From Lepidurus packardi (taxonomy: Eukaryota; Arthropoda; Branchiopoda; Notostraca; Triopsidae): a stretch of DNA of 64,000 nt. The stretch covers positions 4,221,001 through 4,285,000 of the forward strand of contig JAKZAN010000006.1 of the NCBI GenBank assembly GCA_023053545.1, given 5' to 3'. The translations under genes and the position numbers were made by a program. Position 1 is the first letter of the stretch. Each line of letters begins with the position of its first letter. This document shows, one piece after another, positions 36,301 to 47,821 of this stretch. The notes under the pieces are model-generated. The model did not search any database and was not told where the DNA came from. It was given only the letters and a program-made list of their open reading frames with translations.

Positions 36301-39300
36301 GAGGGAGGAATAGTACCTATCTGGACGCTTCCTAAGTGCGTCAGTGGTTCCAAGCGTGGGGAGGGAAATTACCTTTTCTTTGGCAAATGATCTAATAAAA
36401 AGAAAAAGAAGAATGTCCCGACTCTGTTTGCAATCCCAAAAACTGCCGGCGAATGTGGCGAATGTGGGTTCTGGCTTGAATGGACCATCAAATGTCCATA
36501 AAAAGGGAAAGGTTTTGGCAACTTGGCCTCTGATTCGCAGTCGCTCAGGAATTATAGATAAATGTGTCCCCTTCAGGGTTACTACCCCCTCCTTTTGTTT
36601 TCCTCTTTCCTTCAGTGGATGTTCAGCCGGATAAAGTGCACTTTCTTTCGCCTTTTTCTCGGGGATAATTTTTATGAGGAATCCAGTTACACGGCCCTGA
36701 GTGACTATGTTGAAGCGAAGAAGTACATGCCAAAAGATGCCCCATGGGACTAAGCCTAAAAATATACGAGCCTCCAAGTGTCTATGGACCATATATATTA
36801 CTTAAGAAATAAGAAACTGAGGGGGGCAGAGTGAGCTTTCAGCTTTATAGCTAAAGCTACACATGGTCCAACTTCTTTTACAGTTCCTAAGAGTATATCA
36901 GCATCAAAGGAGAAGATTAGCTCGTCGAGTTCAGGATGTTAAATCTGAAGCCTTTTACTTTCATTACCGGAAAACAAGAGTTCAGCTCTTCGTACAAGTA
37001 ACAACGACAACATAGGGGAACTCTGTAAGGAAATCCGGGCAACATTCGCAATCCTGTCTATTCGAGTCTAAGCACAGCTGGTCTATTACCATTAACCAAA
37101 TAGGTATTGCAGTACTTAGAGCTTATGGACCCCATTAGTCTAAATATAGTAATGATACTAAAATAGTTGGAGTAATCCTTTTTTTGTTTATATTCTACTT
37201 TTCTAGGTCTCCATTACGTTGTTTTTCCTCCCGATCGGAGTTATGACCATTGCCTATGTACTTATTGTACTCCGGCTATGGGGTACGCGACCTCCCGGCG
37301 AAAAAGTCGACTCTGCACTGAGTACACAAGCATTAGCCAAACGAAAGGTAACACCAACGCTTGAATCCATAATTATACCTCTATGATATACTTAAAAGTG
37401 TGTTTTGACCAACAAGCGGATTATATGGCCTCTATTTCTTCTCAATATGAGTTTTTTTTTTCCTCAATGCGAGTTCCCCGTGCAGTCTTCGGAGGTTGAC
37501 AACGAAATGAAGTAAACCGAGTTGCAGTAATACAAAAATTTATGGGCAGTGGAAGGTCTTAGGGCATCATTTCCCGTAGAGAAAAGAAAGGAAAGTATTT
37601 ACAGGACCACCGGGGGCCGAAAAAGAAAAACAGGGTACGAGAGTTACTAACCTGGCAATTACACCCACTACGTTATCGATTTACGTTCAGAAATCTAGAG
37701 ATATCTACGTGGATTCACACAACAGATGTGTGCCAGACGCATTTCTTCTCTTTTTTACCCGACTGGGAAACCAAATGACGTTAAATATTCAGAAAACCGG
37801 AAAGCCTTTCAGATGCGGACAATGTTTGATGGAAAAAGAAAGTAATATGAGAAATGGGATTTTAAACTTTGTGATTCATTGGCCTTCTTGGGTAGTTAAG
37901 CGGTGGAATAAGAGTATCAAGTCCGTTTAACGCTACTGACGTACAGCATCTCAAAGACTTGTGTTCTTTTTCTTCATGGATAATATTATAAGCTTTTCCG
38001 TGAACAACTTATGAATATGTATGTACTGTCCCAAATAAAAAGCTACCGAAGTTTCACGGAAGGCTCAGGCGGGAAGTCGTAGTGTTACCGCGGCTTGCCT
38101 TCCCATTGGCCTAAACACGCATTAATGAATAATGACGAGTAGATAGAACGTTTTGCTGCACCTAGGCCGGGTCTCGTAGCGTTTACTCCGGCTTGGTTTT
38201 CGTGGCGGTACCTCTACCTAGCTTGCCTTCCCATTGGCTTTAACATGCAATAATGAAAAATGACGAGTAAATCGAACGTTTTGCTGCACCTAGGCCGGGT
38301 CTCGTAGCGTTACCCCGGCTTGGTATCACTTCGCTCGGTAGCTTTTGTGTGGGGCTGGGCTATATGACTCGGTACTGCCAATTTAACATCAACAATGATT
38401 TTTCTAGGTAGTGAAAATGGTCGTCGTCATCCTAATGGTGTTTGTAGTCTGCTGGATGCCTTTGCAGGTCCTCATTCTATACGCTCAATTTTCGCACGAC
38501 TCCAAGATTAGCGGACAAGTAAGCTTATACAATTGTATTGAAGTAGATTGCTACTTTCCCACAGTACACCACCAACGGGGTGACTCTTTTAAATCCCTCA
38601 AACTGTACAAGATTGACGGATTGCGGGTGCGGGGTGCATATACGCATGTCATTCCTCGTCCTTTTTGCAAATGCACTGGACCAACTTTCATTGTTGGGCA
38701 GTTAAGCAAACGCTTCTTCGCGCTTGCGGAGTATATATACGCATTCCAATCTCCGTCCTTTTTCTCTGCATTGGCCAACTTTCATTGTGGGGAAGTGAAA
38801 GGAAACGGTTCTTCGCACTCTTGGCTGTTTGTCAACATAATTATGTGTTTTTCTCTCCTTCGTGTCGTACAGTTGCCTGAGTGGTACGACGATGTTATGT
38901 TCATGGTGTACTTTATCGCCTACACGAATTCCACGGTCAATCCTCTTCTCTACGGAGGACTCAATCAGACGTACCGGCGAACGCTCCTCCGCGCCTTTTG
39001 TCGAAGACGGAGATTCCTCATGGCCAACGACAGCGGTGGGTATATTCAAGGCAATTGTACCCGTTACAGATAAAGAAACCCACTTGAATGAAAACTCCAG
39101 TAAGCCAAGACTTTTGGGTTTCACTACAAGTTTTTTTCCAATGCCACTCATTCCCTACCAGACATTCCCATACACAGATTCCTCCTAGCAGAAAAAAATC
39201 CATCTAAACCCACTTATTTACGCCACATTCCTTAAATACCAGGTCCAAATACGAATGTTTACAGAATACAAACGTAAACACCCATGCTGAAGGTTTCCAA

Positions 39301-39897
39301 GCTTAATTCTCCTGCGATTTATTATTATTAGAGCGAATTTCTTTACTTTCCTTACTATTCTGATTTATGTTCCAATTCATGTGATTCAAGCCGTAAGTGC
39401 TGCAGCAATTAGACTAATTCTGGGAACTAGTCTGCTAATACGACCCTTATCAAGTCCAATGCTAACTTAACCGAGCTGGACCTATCAAGTTGATCTTATT
39501 GGATTGCCTGTTCCGCAAAATCTAAAGCCCCCCTTCTCTTTCTATTTGTGTCTCGTGAATTGTTCTCATTCCTGATTAGGTTTGTAAAGCGTAATGAAAA
39601 ATGAAATGGCATTTTTTTAGCTTAAAGAAACTGATGAAGGGATTTTCCTGCACAGATCACCGGATGTCGCCACCAATTATTCGCAGTGGAGGGTCTTCAT
39701 TCCACTCACTGCGTACTGGAACTTTTCGTCTACCGACTTGGGGGTCGGCACATACAGTCACAGCAATACTTCACGGATCTTCAGTGCGAAGTCACCCTTC
39801 ACAACGAGCTGTGCAGAGACAATACGTAGAAATGGCCGCATTAGTACCCCAATTAGGCCCTCATGAACAACGTCACGCCAGACCTTTGCTAAGCTAG
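27301..39897 (+). CDS. Class A (rhodopsin-type) neuropeptide GPCR, leucokinin/GPR83/NPFF-receptor-like
   Basis: Seven exons join in phase to 1362 nt (453 aa): 27301–27700, 31888–32075, 36168–36284, 37207–37347, 38408–38518, 38873–39035 and 39656–39897. Seen: an extracellular N-terminus with Asn glycosylation sites; TM1 with GNCAVIIAV; TM2 with NLAVADVLIAL; Cys 3.25 in FMCKFNAFAQ; a DRF variant of the DRY motif (AIACDRFMAV); Cys in ECL2; the cytoplasmic motif RLWGTRPPGEK; TM6 VCWMPLQ (the CWxP-type motif); and TM7 TNSTVNPLLYGG (an NPxxY variant). The RLWGT-x-PG and KKVIKM/KRKVVKM–CWLPLQ features are reminiscent of insect leucokinin receptors. The ligand cannot be assigned from sequence alone. 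Reading through the exon 6 donor would instead end the protein at 39073. Introns reach 4 kb, unlike the compact genes to the left. Confidence 0.88.
27701..31887 (+). other. GPCR intron 1
   Basis: A 4.2-kb intron bounded by GTAAGT at 27701 and TTCTAG before 31888. It contains a terminal-inverted-repeat element (28637–29007), a poly(A) run at 31580–31605 and several short A-runs. I see no nested gene: the many short ORFs lack codon structure and splice partners. Confidence 0.7.
28637..29007. mobile_element. MITE-like element with ~31-bp terminal inverted repeats
   Basis: The 31-bp end at 28637–28667 (starting CAGGCCGGACT) and the reverse complement of 28977–29007 match at about 25 of 31 positions. 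The 371-bp interval has no coding capacity. The same core (GGCCGG–TAGCGTT–CCGGCTTGG) recurs in a tandem array at 38066–38330, so it belongs to a small local repeat family. I found no clear target-site duplication. Confidence 0.6.
33078..33159. repeat. Perfect 15-bp inverted repeat with 52-bp loop
   Basis: TTTCATTGTTGAGCA at 33078–33092 is exactly complementary, in reverse, to 33145–33159. The loop contains a degenerate repeat of the GCATCG–TGCGTG motif seen beside the arms. It could be the remains of a small inverted-repeat element or a hairpin; no function is inferred. Confidence 0.7.
34864..35089. mobile_element. Partial copy of the CTCCCGTAT repeat family with 92-bp internal tandem duplication
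   Basis: The left end at 34864 (CTCCCGTATCCATTAG) and the following ~25 bp match the left end of the complete element at 51194. The internal block starting ACAGATGGCACTG occurs twice, at 34901 and 34993 (period 92 bp); the same block occurs once in the 51-kb element (about 51224–51317). No right terminal repeat is found here, so this copy is truncated or rearranged. Confidence 0.6.
36285..38407 (+). other. GPCR introns 3 and 4 (exon 4 at 37207–37347 between them)
   Basis: Intron 3 (36285–37206) and intron 4 (37348–38407). Intron 3 contains a credible acceptor at 36615 followed by a 46-codon open frame to 36753 that is in phase with exon 3. Using it would truncate the receptor after TM4/ECL2. 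Intron 4 contains the 128-bp tandem array at 38066–38330. Nothing else is recognised. Confidence 0.55.
38066..38330. repeat. Tandem array, ~128-bp unit x ~2, related to the 28637–29007 element
   Basis: Two long copies share, in order, GCTTGCCTTCCCATTGGC, an ATTAATGAATAATGACGAGTA-like AT block, AACGTTTTGCTGCACCTAGG and CCGGGTCTCGTAGCGTT (copy 2 from 38221). A third partial start is seen at about 38078 (CGTAGTGTTACCGCGGCTTG). The CCGG–TAGCGTT–CCGGCTTGG core equals the terminal repeat of the 28.6-kb element. Confidence 0.8.
38621..38821. repeat. Diverged ~104-bp tandem duplication in GPCR intron 5
   Basis: Two adjacent copies (about 38621–38724 and 38725–38821) share TTGCGG, TATATACGCAT, CGTCCTTTTT, GCA–TGG–CCAACTTTCATTGT and CGSTTCTTCGC blocks. 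The array fills most of the 354-bp intron 38519–38872. The plus-strand frame happens to be open throughout this intron, which explains a 220-codon ORF there, but GT–AG boundaries and receptor homology show it is intronic. Confidence 0.75.
39656..39897 (+). other. GPCR terminal exon 7 encoding a long Ser/Thr-rich cytoplasmic tail
   Basis: The acceptor TTTTCCTGCACAG ends at 39655. The exon completes a Gly-to-Asp codon split after MANDS in exon 6 (donor GTGGGT at 39036) and stays open for 80 codons to TAG at 39895–39897. The peptide (DHRMSPPIIRSGGSSFHSL…) is rich in Ser, Thr, Arg and His, as expected for a phosphorylatable GPCR tail. If the donor is not used, a 12-residue alternative end results. 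Confidence 0.65.
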
Positions 39898-42657
39898 GTG
39901 AAAAACATAGATCCGAGCCCCAACTTTAAAAACTTCTGTCTCTTTCTCTCTGACTGAACTTAAGCACCTTTATTGCTTCACAAACTTACGCGCTGATCTG
40001 AATTAAAAGATAATCCCAGGTGAACAACGCTCTAGTTCGACAAGCATGTATCCGAAGTTCTTTTAGAGATTCCTGACACGAATCCAGGCATGACTCCTAC
40101 TTCCTAATGTATTCGGCAAGCATCATGCATCTATGCCCCAAAGGTCTGGACCTAATAGGGTATAATTCTAGCTTACAGGCTCGGAAACTTATGAATTCCT
40201 TGACAGTTAGAGGAACAGTTCCTTGAGAAAAAACAAAAGATAAAGAAATATAAGTCTATCCTTGAGCGGAATTCCGGGAACTGTCGATTTAAAAAAATAT
40301 TATACGAGAAAATATAAAGAAAACATAATTAGCGAAAAAAAAGGTAAGAAAGGGATTTTTTCCTACGAGTAGGAGTAAAACCCCTCTCAACGTAAACTAA
40401 AACAGGGTATGTTTCATGTTCTGAACGACCACTAGGGATTTAGTATTTATGATTCTTTCACAATAAAGCGGGGAACATGTTTCTTGCTTGCGGTCCGCCC
40501 ACTTATGCTTCTGATGTCTTTTGTTAAATAATACATAGACTTTTCCTTGGACGTGAGAAAAAAAACGCAGTTTTACTTTTGTTGCATGTCTGTGCTCCTG
40601 CTTTATTCCACATGTTCTTTTTGCTTACTTCCATATATGTGACACTGCATATGATGCATAGCCAGAGAAAAACTGTTTTTGGGAGGGGTTAAAAAAAAAA
40701 TGTCCGCCATTTTTTTTTTAAAACAGCTGGATCATCATAAGGTTTTGATATTTTTGTCTCGGTTCTTCAACTAAAAGGGGTTTTGTTAACTTCTTTTCGG
40801 AAATTGAAGAGTTGAGAGCAGAAATAACATGGTGTAACCAAAGCCGAGGAAAACGCTCTTTGAACACTGACCAGCTGGGCTTTGGAGAGAGAGAACGCAA
40901 AATGAAGCGGAGGCAAAGGCTGTAAATAGACCCAAAAAGTTTGTTTCGTTTTTTGTTTCTGTCTAACCTAGGTCATATAATATATATATAATATATAGGA
41001 AAGTGTATACATTCAACGATATGAGGATGACAATGGTTTTTATGTCACGATTTTTGAGATGAAGTGTACAAATAATGTAAATGGCAGGGTTTTTTTTTTT
41101 TTTTGTTTTTCTTTTTACTTCTGTCGTGCATGCTCTTGGTATCATATGTAGTCATATACATTAGGTAAAACGGTGCAGCAGTCTCCCCCACAATACAACT
41201 TGTTTTCTTCACTTCCTTTCCTCCCCACTTTGCTCAATAAATCTGAAACTCAAGTCTCTTGTCATGTCTGCAGGCGCAGAGGAACCTTAACCCTGGAGTG
41301 ATGACTGAAATTTTTGCATACAGCAAGATATATATGCTACCAAGAAGACAACTTTCCTTTTTTTCCCCGCAAATATTCCTGGCCGATCAAAGTGTCAAAC
41401 TTCAACTGAACAAAAAAAAAAAAAAGAAAAGAAAAACACTAACACGTTGTCGTGTCCACGCTTGGCGTCCTTTTTGTACTCAAAACACAAATAGTAACAG
41501 ACCCCGCCCCCTCTTGCTCAATCCGTTCAGTAGTGTGGAACAATCCTTCGCAAAACAATCCCATGCATTCTGCTTCTCCTAGCGCTCTCACTGTTACCTT
41601 TTCTTTTTAAAATACCCTAGAAATTCTTGGTGGAATTTGTAGAGTACACAAATAATACGACAGACAGCGATCATACAAAGTTTCAGTCAAAGTTGAAAGA
41701 AAGAATTAACGTTTTTTTTGCAGTAGAAAGGACCTGTCTTTCTTTCCCCAGCGCATTTTGCCAAGAGGTAACGAACGGAAAACTAAAAAAGAACATTGAC
41801 GTGTCAGCAGGGGGCAGCAGCTAGCACACTACCCTTGAACCCCCCCTCAACAGACAAATGTGGGAAGTTTGGACAAAAAAGGAGGAAATAGGTTGGAAAA
41901 TCAAAGACTAAAAGTAAAAACAGGACTGTCTTCGTCCAGGATGCAATTTTTGGGTGTGACAAACCAAAAGGAAAACGGGTCTGATTCAAAACCCGAAAAA
42001 ATAGTAAAAAAAATATATAAAAAACAGGATTTCTTGGGAAAAAGATTTAGAGGAAAGCAATTTCCTGAAGCTTGGTCGGAAACCGAATATAGCGCAAATC
42101 TAAGGAGTTTGTTTGGGGCGGTCTTGGGGGAGGAACTGAAAATTAGGGATATGATCGATAACTGTTTTGACCACAAAAGCATAGAACTTCTTTGGCTTGC
42201 ATAATCCTGCTTATCTATGTGCAACTTTTATACAGTTTACGCGATGTCTTTCTTAACTAACGTCCAACAATGCAATGGACTCCTTTTGTTTCTTTCTTTC
42301 TTTCGGTTTCTGTCACATCTTTGTTTCAGTTTCAGTTATTTACCCTTCCCCCGGACAAAGACCAGCTTCCCAAAACTTTTCTCAAAACTTTTCCCAAAAA
42401 CTTATCTCCCCTCTCACCCCCCCGAATCACAAACGGTACTGGCTCTCCGGCATCTCTTTGTACACTCCCACCATAAAAGTGTTCCTCTCTGTACACATAC
42501 ACACACACACACTCACACGGTCTCTTTACAAAAGCTCTGCTCCATTTGCATAAAGTCTTAGCCCTCTTGTCATTTGTGTTTTTCACTGGGTTTTGCGTCT
42601 CAAATTGTCGAGATTTTTTTGGCAGTCTGCTATTTTCCCCCATATCACGTGAATTTT
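39898..42657. other. Convergent intergenic region between GPCR and tonalli/ZMIZ
   Basis: About 2.8 kb holding the 3' UTRs of the two convergent genes. It is AT-rich with poly(A)/poly(T) tracts (about 41091–41105, 41411–41425) and a (CA)n microsatellite at about 42497–42513. The ORFs at 41259–41582 and 41860–42561 are low-complexity and overlap one another on both strands; I see no gene in them. Confidence 0.6.
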
Positions 42658-45600
42658 TTAGTCAAACAAAGCCAACAAGTCGTCGTTGGTATTCGCCGTA
42701 TGGAGGCCGGTAATCGTGCCTCCAATGCTGCTTCCCCCACTGGACGGGGGCGTGGCTAAATCAGGTGGGTCCAGGTACGATAGCAAATCCATAGGATCCA
42801 CCGAATTGTCGGGAAGAAGCTGTTTAAATAGATAAATCCAAGCGTTTTCACAATTTTGTTGCGGAAAATTGAAATAAATGCAGTAAACTTACGTTTAAAC
42901 CTTCTTGGCCTTGACCTTCTCCATCAATCACGGCTGCAGGGTCAAAGTTCAGGTCTGAAGGTAAGTCTAACAGACTTTGGCTGCCATTGTTGTGTTCCAT
43001 ATTGCTGCCTTGTGTCGTGGCATTCCCTGAACTACGAGGCGTATGGGGAGTGTGCGGAGTATGAGGCATCTATGTTAAAAAAAGGAAAAATTAATCAATC
43101 AAAACTTAGAATATTGTAATAAATAATGAAGTTCCATACTTGACTCGAGGAATTGTTTTGCGAATTTGATCCTGAACCAGGTCCCATGCTGGTTGTGTTT
43201 GAATTGTTGACCAAAGAACTCATCTGATCGGATAAAAAATAAGTAAAAATAAATAAAAATAAACAAAATAATAGAAATCAATAGGGTTTCGTACTTGGTC
43301 ATTGAGGGATTTCCCCATCGCGTTTAAGGAATCCAACGAATTGACCGAGTCTGCCAAATGTGCCAAAGGATCTTGGTTGGAAGAGGTTCCAGCGTTCCAA
43401 TCGCTTCCAGTGAAGTTAGGATCAAAGTTGCTTGCCGAACGAGCGGTGCTAAAAGGCGAACTGGCGGCTGCAGACGTCGTCCCTGATTGGGTCATCATGG
43501 AACCGCTTGCTATGCCTATTCCCAAATCAGTTCTTAACTCAAATTCCTTTTCCTTTTCGTCACAAAAAAAGAATACAAGATATGACAACTTACTGTTCAT
43601 GTCAGGTGGGCAATACGGGGACAAAGATTGACCAAAGTCCCAGGAATTCATTGTAGGTAAAGTCATACTGCCAGGCGACATGGCTTTAAATCTTTTGCTA
43701 CTGCAAGATTCTGACCCGTCGTCTTCAGTCTGTCCAAAAAACAAGAAAGTTAAAGTTAAATGAAACTGAAAATAAACAGCTTGACAATGAGTTATCAATA
43801 GATAATTTCAGTAAGTAAGATATTTAACAAAATTAACTATTTGTTGTGACTTGTTCGTATCATTGTTTTTGTTCTTACACCCCCCGTATGGTGGCGCCAG
43901 AAGGCCATGCGGGGGCTGCTCTACCCCTAAGTTTGTCCTACCTAACCTTGTCTTTTGTTTCCTCGCCGTTTCTACTTTCGAATATAACGTCGGTTTTACA
44001 AGAAATATAGTTATTTTCCCTAATATTAATCAACTGTCCATAAGCTTAGACACTACTAACAATGAAAAAATAATAATCACAATTGTAAAGCTTAATTCAG
44101 AAAAAAACAATGAATAAGTATAAATACAATGAAAAAATTCGAAAAAACATCGGATAAATAATATATACGAACAAAGAAAGATTACATAAGACTACATAAG
44201 AGCTCGACTACATAAGAGCTCGACTACATAAGAGCTCGATTAGGAATGCATACCTTGATGTTCCCTGGAGACTTGCTCGACACAGGTCTCCAATTAGCAG
44301 CCGCATCAATAGTGACTTCTTCGGCATCCGAGCTGTTCAACGTATTCAGGATACCCCATAAATATTGGTCCACTTCTAACCCTTCCAACAACGCGGTTTT
44401 GCTGCCATAAATAGAATTAAAATGAATACAATTTCCGTCACGAATTGTTAGCATGACTTGGCACATACTTGCAAACGGGACATTTCCAATTGCCTCGGTC
44501 GCAATTCAATTGTAGGTAAGATTCCAAGTCGAAGCATTGAATGTGTTTGCATTCGTGCCCTCGGGCAGGTAAGCTTACTCGTTTGAACGTTATGGGACAC
44601 TTGAGTGATACCTAAAAAGGGGCAAATGACGAATGAGTCTCAAGTTTGTTTCGCCATTACTATGTTTGGATGAAAAGGGGACGAGTTTATGATTATTACC
44701 TTGATCGCCGTTTGCTCCACCCCGTCGCCATCCCCTGTTGGAGTCATATTCGGCGCGGAGCCAGCTACGCTGCTAAAGTTGCGCTTTATTTTGGATACGC
44801 AGTGTTCTGCAGGCAGTAGGCGCTTTCTGAGCAACCCTTGCAAGACGGATCTCACACTTGGTCTGTGTACGAGTTGGAGCACGAACAAATGCGACTATAA
44901 GAATATGTTAAAAAAAAAAAGAATGAAAATAATAACCGTAAAAAAGACCCATGTTTTATCGCCATCTCCCGTATAAGGAGACGGACATAAAAACTTACGC
45001 AACAACAGGCGGAGACGGTGATTTGAATCGTATTTCGCCCAGGTTGGCAGACATCTTTCAGGTACAGGGGTCTATGTGCGCTCTTGTTATCTCCTCGGTC
45101 AATGCAGAGAGGCGTAGCATTCACGGAAACTTGGACTGAGGCGGGCCAATTAGTGTTCATGGCTCGGTCTTCGTGATGGAAACACTTTAATTGCAACTCC
45201 AGATCCGACCGCCACATTAATGTTTGATGAACTGTCGGTTTCAACTGAAACACATGATTGCTGACAGCCAAGTTGTGTTCTAATCGAAAAGGGGGTAATA
45301 AGATGCCATCTCGCACAGGGAAGGTAAGTCTCAGCTCGTCGTCTTCTACAGAAACAGACAGAAAACGAAGACATTACAGATTTCCTGACGTCAGAATGGT
45401 TTAACTGAAGATTTTTAGCAAGTTTCTTACTTTGACTGATGTGGGGTTTGACATCCGGGAACGTAGGTTTGACATCACTGTTGGGGCTGGCGTAGGGAGG
45501 TAAACTGGCAGCGGGGGTGAGGGGAGGCGTGGGATTGCCGGGAATTGGACTGTGTTGGAAACCGGGCGCACTTGGCCCTGGCCGCAGATTGATCGACTCG

Positions 45601-47783
45601 CCAGAATTGCCGTAGCTAGGAGGGAAATTAGGACCGTGCCCAACAGATGATGTGGAGGAATTCGACTGGGCAGGAGATGGCCCCACGTTGCCGGGAGGTA
45701 AAGTGTTATTCATGGATGAGTTCATGGAACCGGCCATAGAATTACTCATGGCTCCGCCCATATTCACCATACCGCCAGGTCCCTATTCAACAAAAACATA
45801 AATTCCTATTTATTTCAATTCACAATTTTCAATTCCATTTCTAAATCATATACTTCAAGTTCCAAAACTTTGTTGTAATTTAACTTTCCTTGTTTTAACT
45901 TTCTATATCGATTAACACAGTGGTCCCCAACCTTTTTGGAACCGCGGACCAGTTTCAAAGAAAAAAAAATTTCTGCGGATTGGTTTCTAAGAAAAAAAAA
46001 ATTTCTGCGAACTTCCAACAGGCCACGGCCCAATAGGGCCGCGGCCCAGTGGTTGGGGACCACTGGGTAACAGATGATAATCGATAATCTATCGATATCG
46101 ATTATAAGCCTGCAAACTGTAAAAAATCGATTTCCAATTTAAAGGGAGTATTTCATTGTTTACAGACAAAAAAAGGCGCAAAATAGGTTAGCTTATGATT
46201 AAAGAAGAAGAAAAAAGTTATGACTAATATTTTTTTGTACCTGTTGCATGTAAGGTTGCTGCATGTTGTTGCCAGAGCTTACGGTATTATAATACTGGTT
46301 ATTTTGGGCGTAGGATGGGCCACTCATCGGTCTTAATTGCGGTCCCATGGAGCCTCTTAATGCAGGGTTATAATTCGGCCCCATATTGGAATACTGGGAA
46401 CTGAAATTAGGTCGCTGATTGTTGTACATACTGTACTGCGGGCCGGGCCCGCCATTGAACATGGGCATATTGGACGGGGCCACGTTATATTGTTGCTGCT
46501 GCTGCTGCGGCTGCTGTCTTTTTTGGGACGCGTGAACGGCCGGACTTGGGTAAGGGGCGGGTCTTCCCCGGTACATGGGTGCGGACGGTCCTATAGGCAT
46601 ATTCCCCATGTTGCCTCCACTAGGAACCGAGGAGTATGGATCCTACGCAAGAACGAACCAAGAAACAGAGAAAATGTACATTCTCTCTTTTAAAAAAAAA
46701 CTAAATAAATAAAAACTACCTGCATCCCGACTTTGCCCATCGACGACATCATGTTCATATTCATGCCTCCCATGTTCATCCCTCCCATATTCAGGTTTCC
46801 CATATTGTTCACTCCGCCCATGTTGCCCATATTGTTCATATTCATGCTCATGTTGAGGTTCATGGGACCTCTCTGCATATTGCCATATTGGTTGCCATAC
46901 GATTGAGATTGCACGCCCATCTTCAAAAAAAAAAAAAAAAAAAAATCAATACAAAACAGTTAACATCCGGGCCACACTGGGCTATTTGACCAAAATATGC
47001 GCTGTCGAGCTAAGCCCTTTTTAATTTATTTTTCAATGTCTTTTTCCCTTGTTCGCTGGTTACCTGCCCATACTGTGAAGGTCCCATGTCTGTCCTTTCT
47101 TGCATGGCGACAACACTGGCCGTGGCAGTGGCCGTGGCTGTGGCAGCTGCCACCATCGCTGCGGTGCTGAGCGCTGACGAACCTCCCATGTAATGACTCG
47201 AAGAATCCTGGGATGATCCATTGGGTACATTCATTCCGTTTCCGCCCATGTTTGGATAGCCACTGTAAATCAAACACACAAAAAGAAGACCAAAATTAGC
47301 AAGCAACCTCATAATACCACGTTCCAATACGCTAAACGCGACGCGTTGCAAAACCGCCCCACGCAGTTCAAAGTTATATATGTTGGAAGGGCGCTTTTCC
47401 ATCTCAAGAAGAGATCCATGTTTGCATAACAAGATGTCCCGGGAGGGGAGTCGAAACATTCTTTCGCACTAAAAATACATGGCACCGGAGCAAAATGCAT
47501 GCGCCCCCAAAATGCTCGGCGACCACATGGCATCGTTTTATTTTTGGGGCCCGCCGCATCTTCATCTTCGAATAAGTGTGCAAGTTGAAAAACTTGAGCT
47601 CTCTTCAGCTCTCTCCAGCTATTCTCTATATCCTATATAGAATAGCGTCACTTCTTCTTGAATTTTTTTGGCCTCCTTCAGTCCAGCGCAGCACGACTTT
47701 TTCGAACTCCTACTTATAGAAAACTCACAACATGGCAAAACGTTTTGCCCTCATTTCGATGTCTATTATTATGATTTTCTGTA

Positions 47784-47821
<38 letters not shown>

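Noticed and set aside
36223-36792. 189-codon minus-strand ORF overlapping GPCR exon 3
   Set aside because: It lies antisense to a well-supported exon, has no recognisable domain and no splice or codon-use support. The overlap explains part of its openness.
38411-39073. 220-codon ORF as a single GPCR exon
   Set aside because: The middle third is a tandem-repeat intron with clear GT–AG ends. Receptor homology stops at ISGQ and resumes at LPEWYDD.
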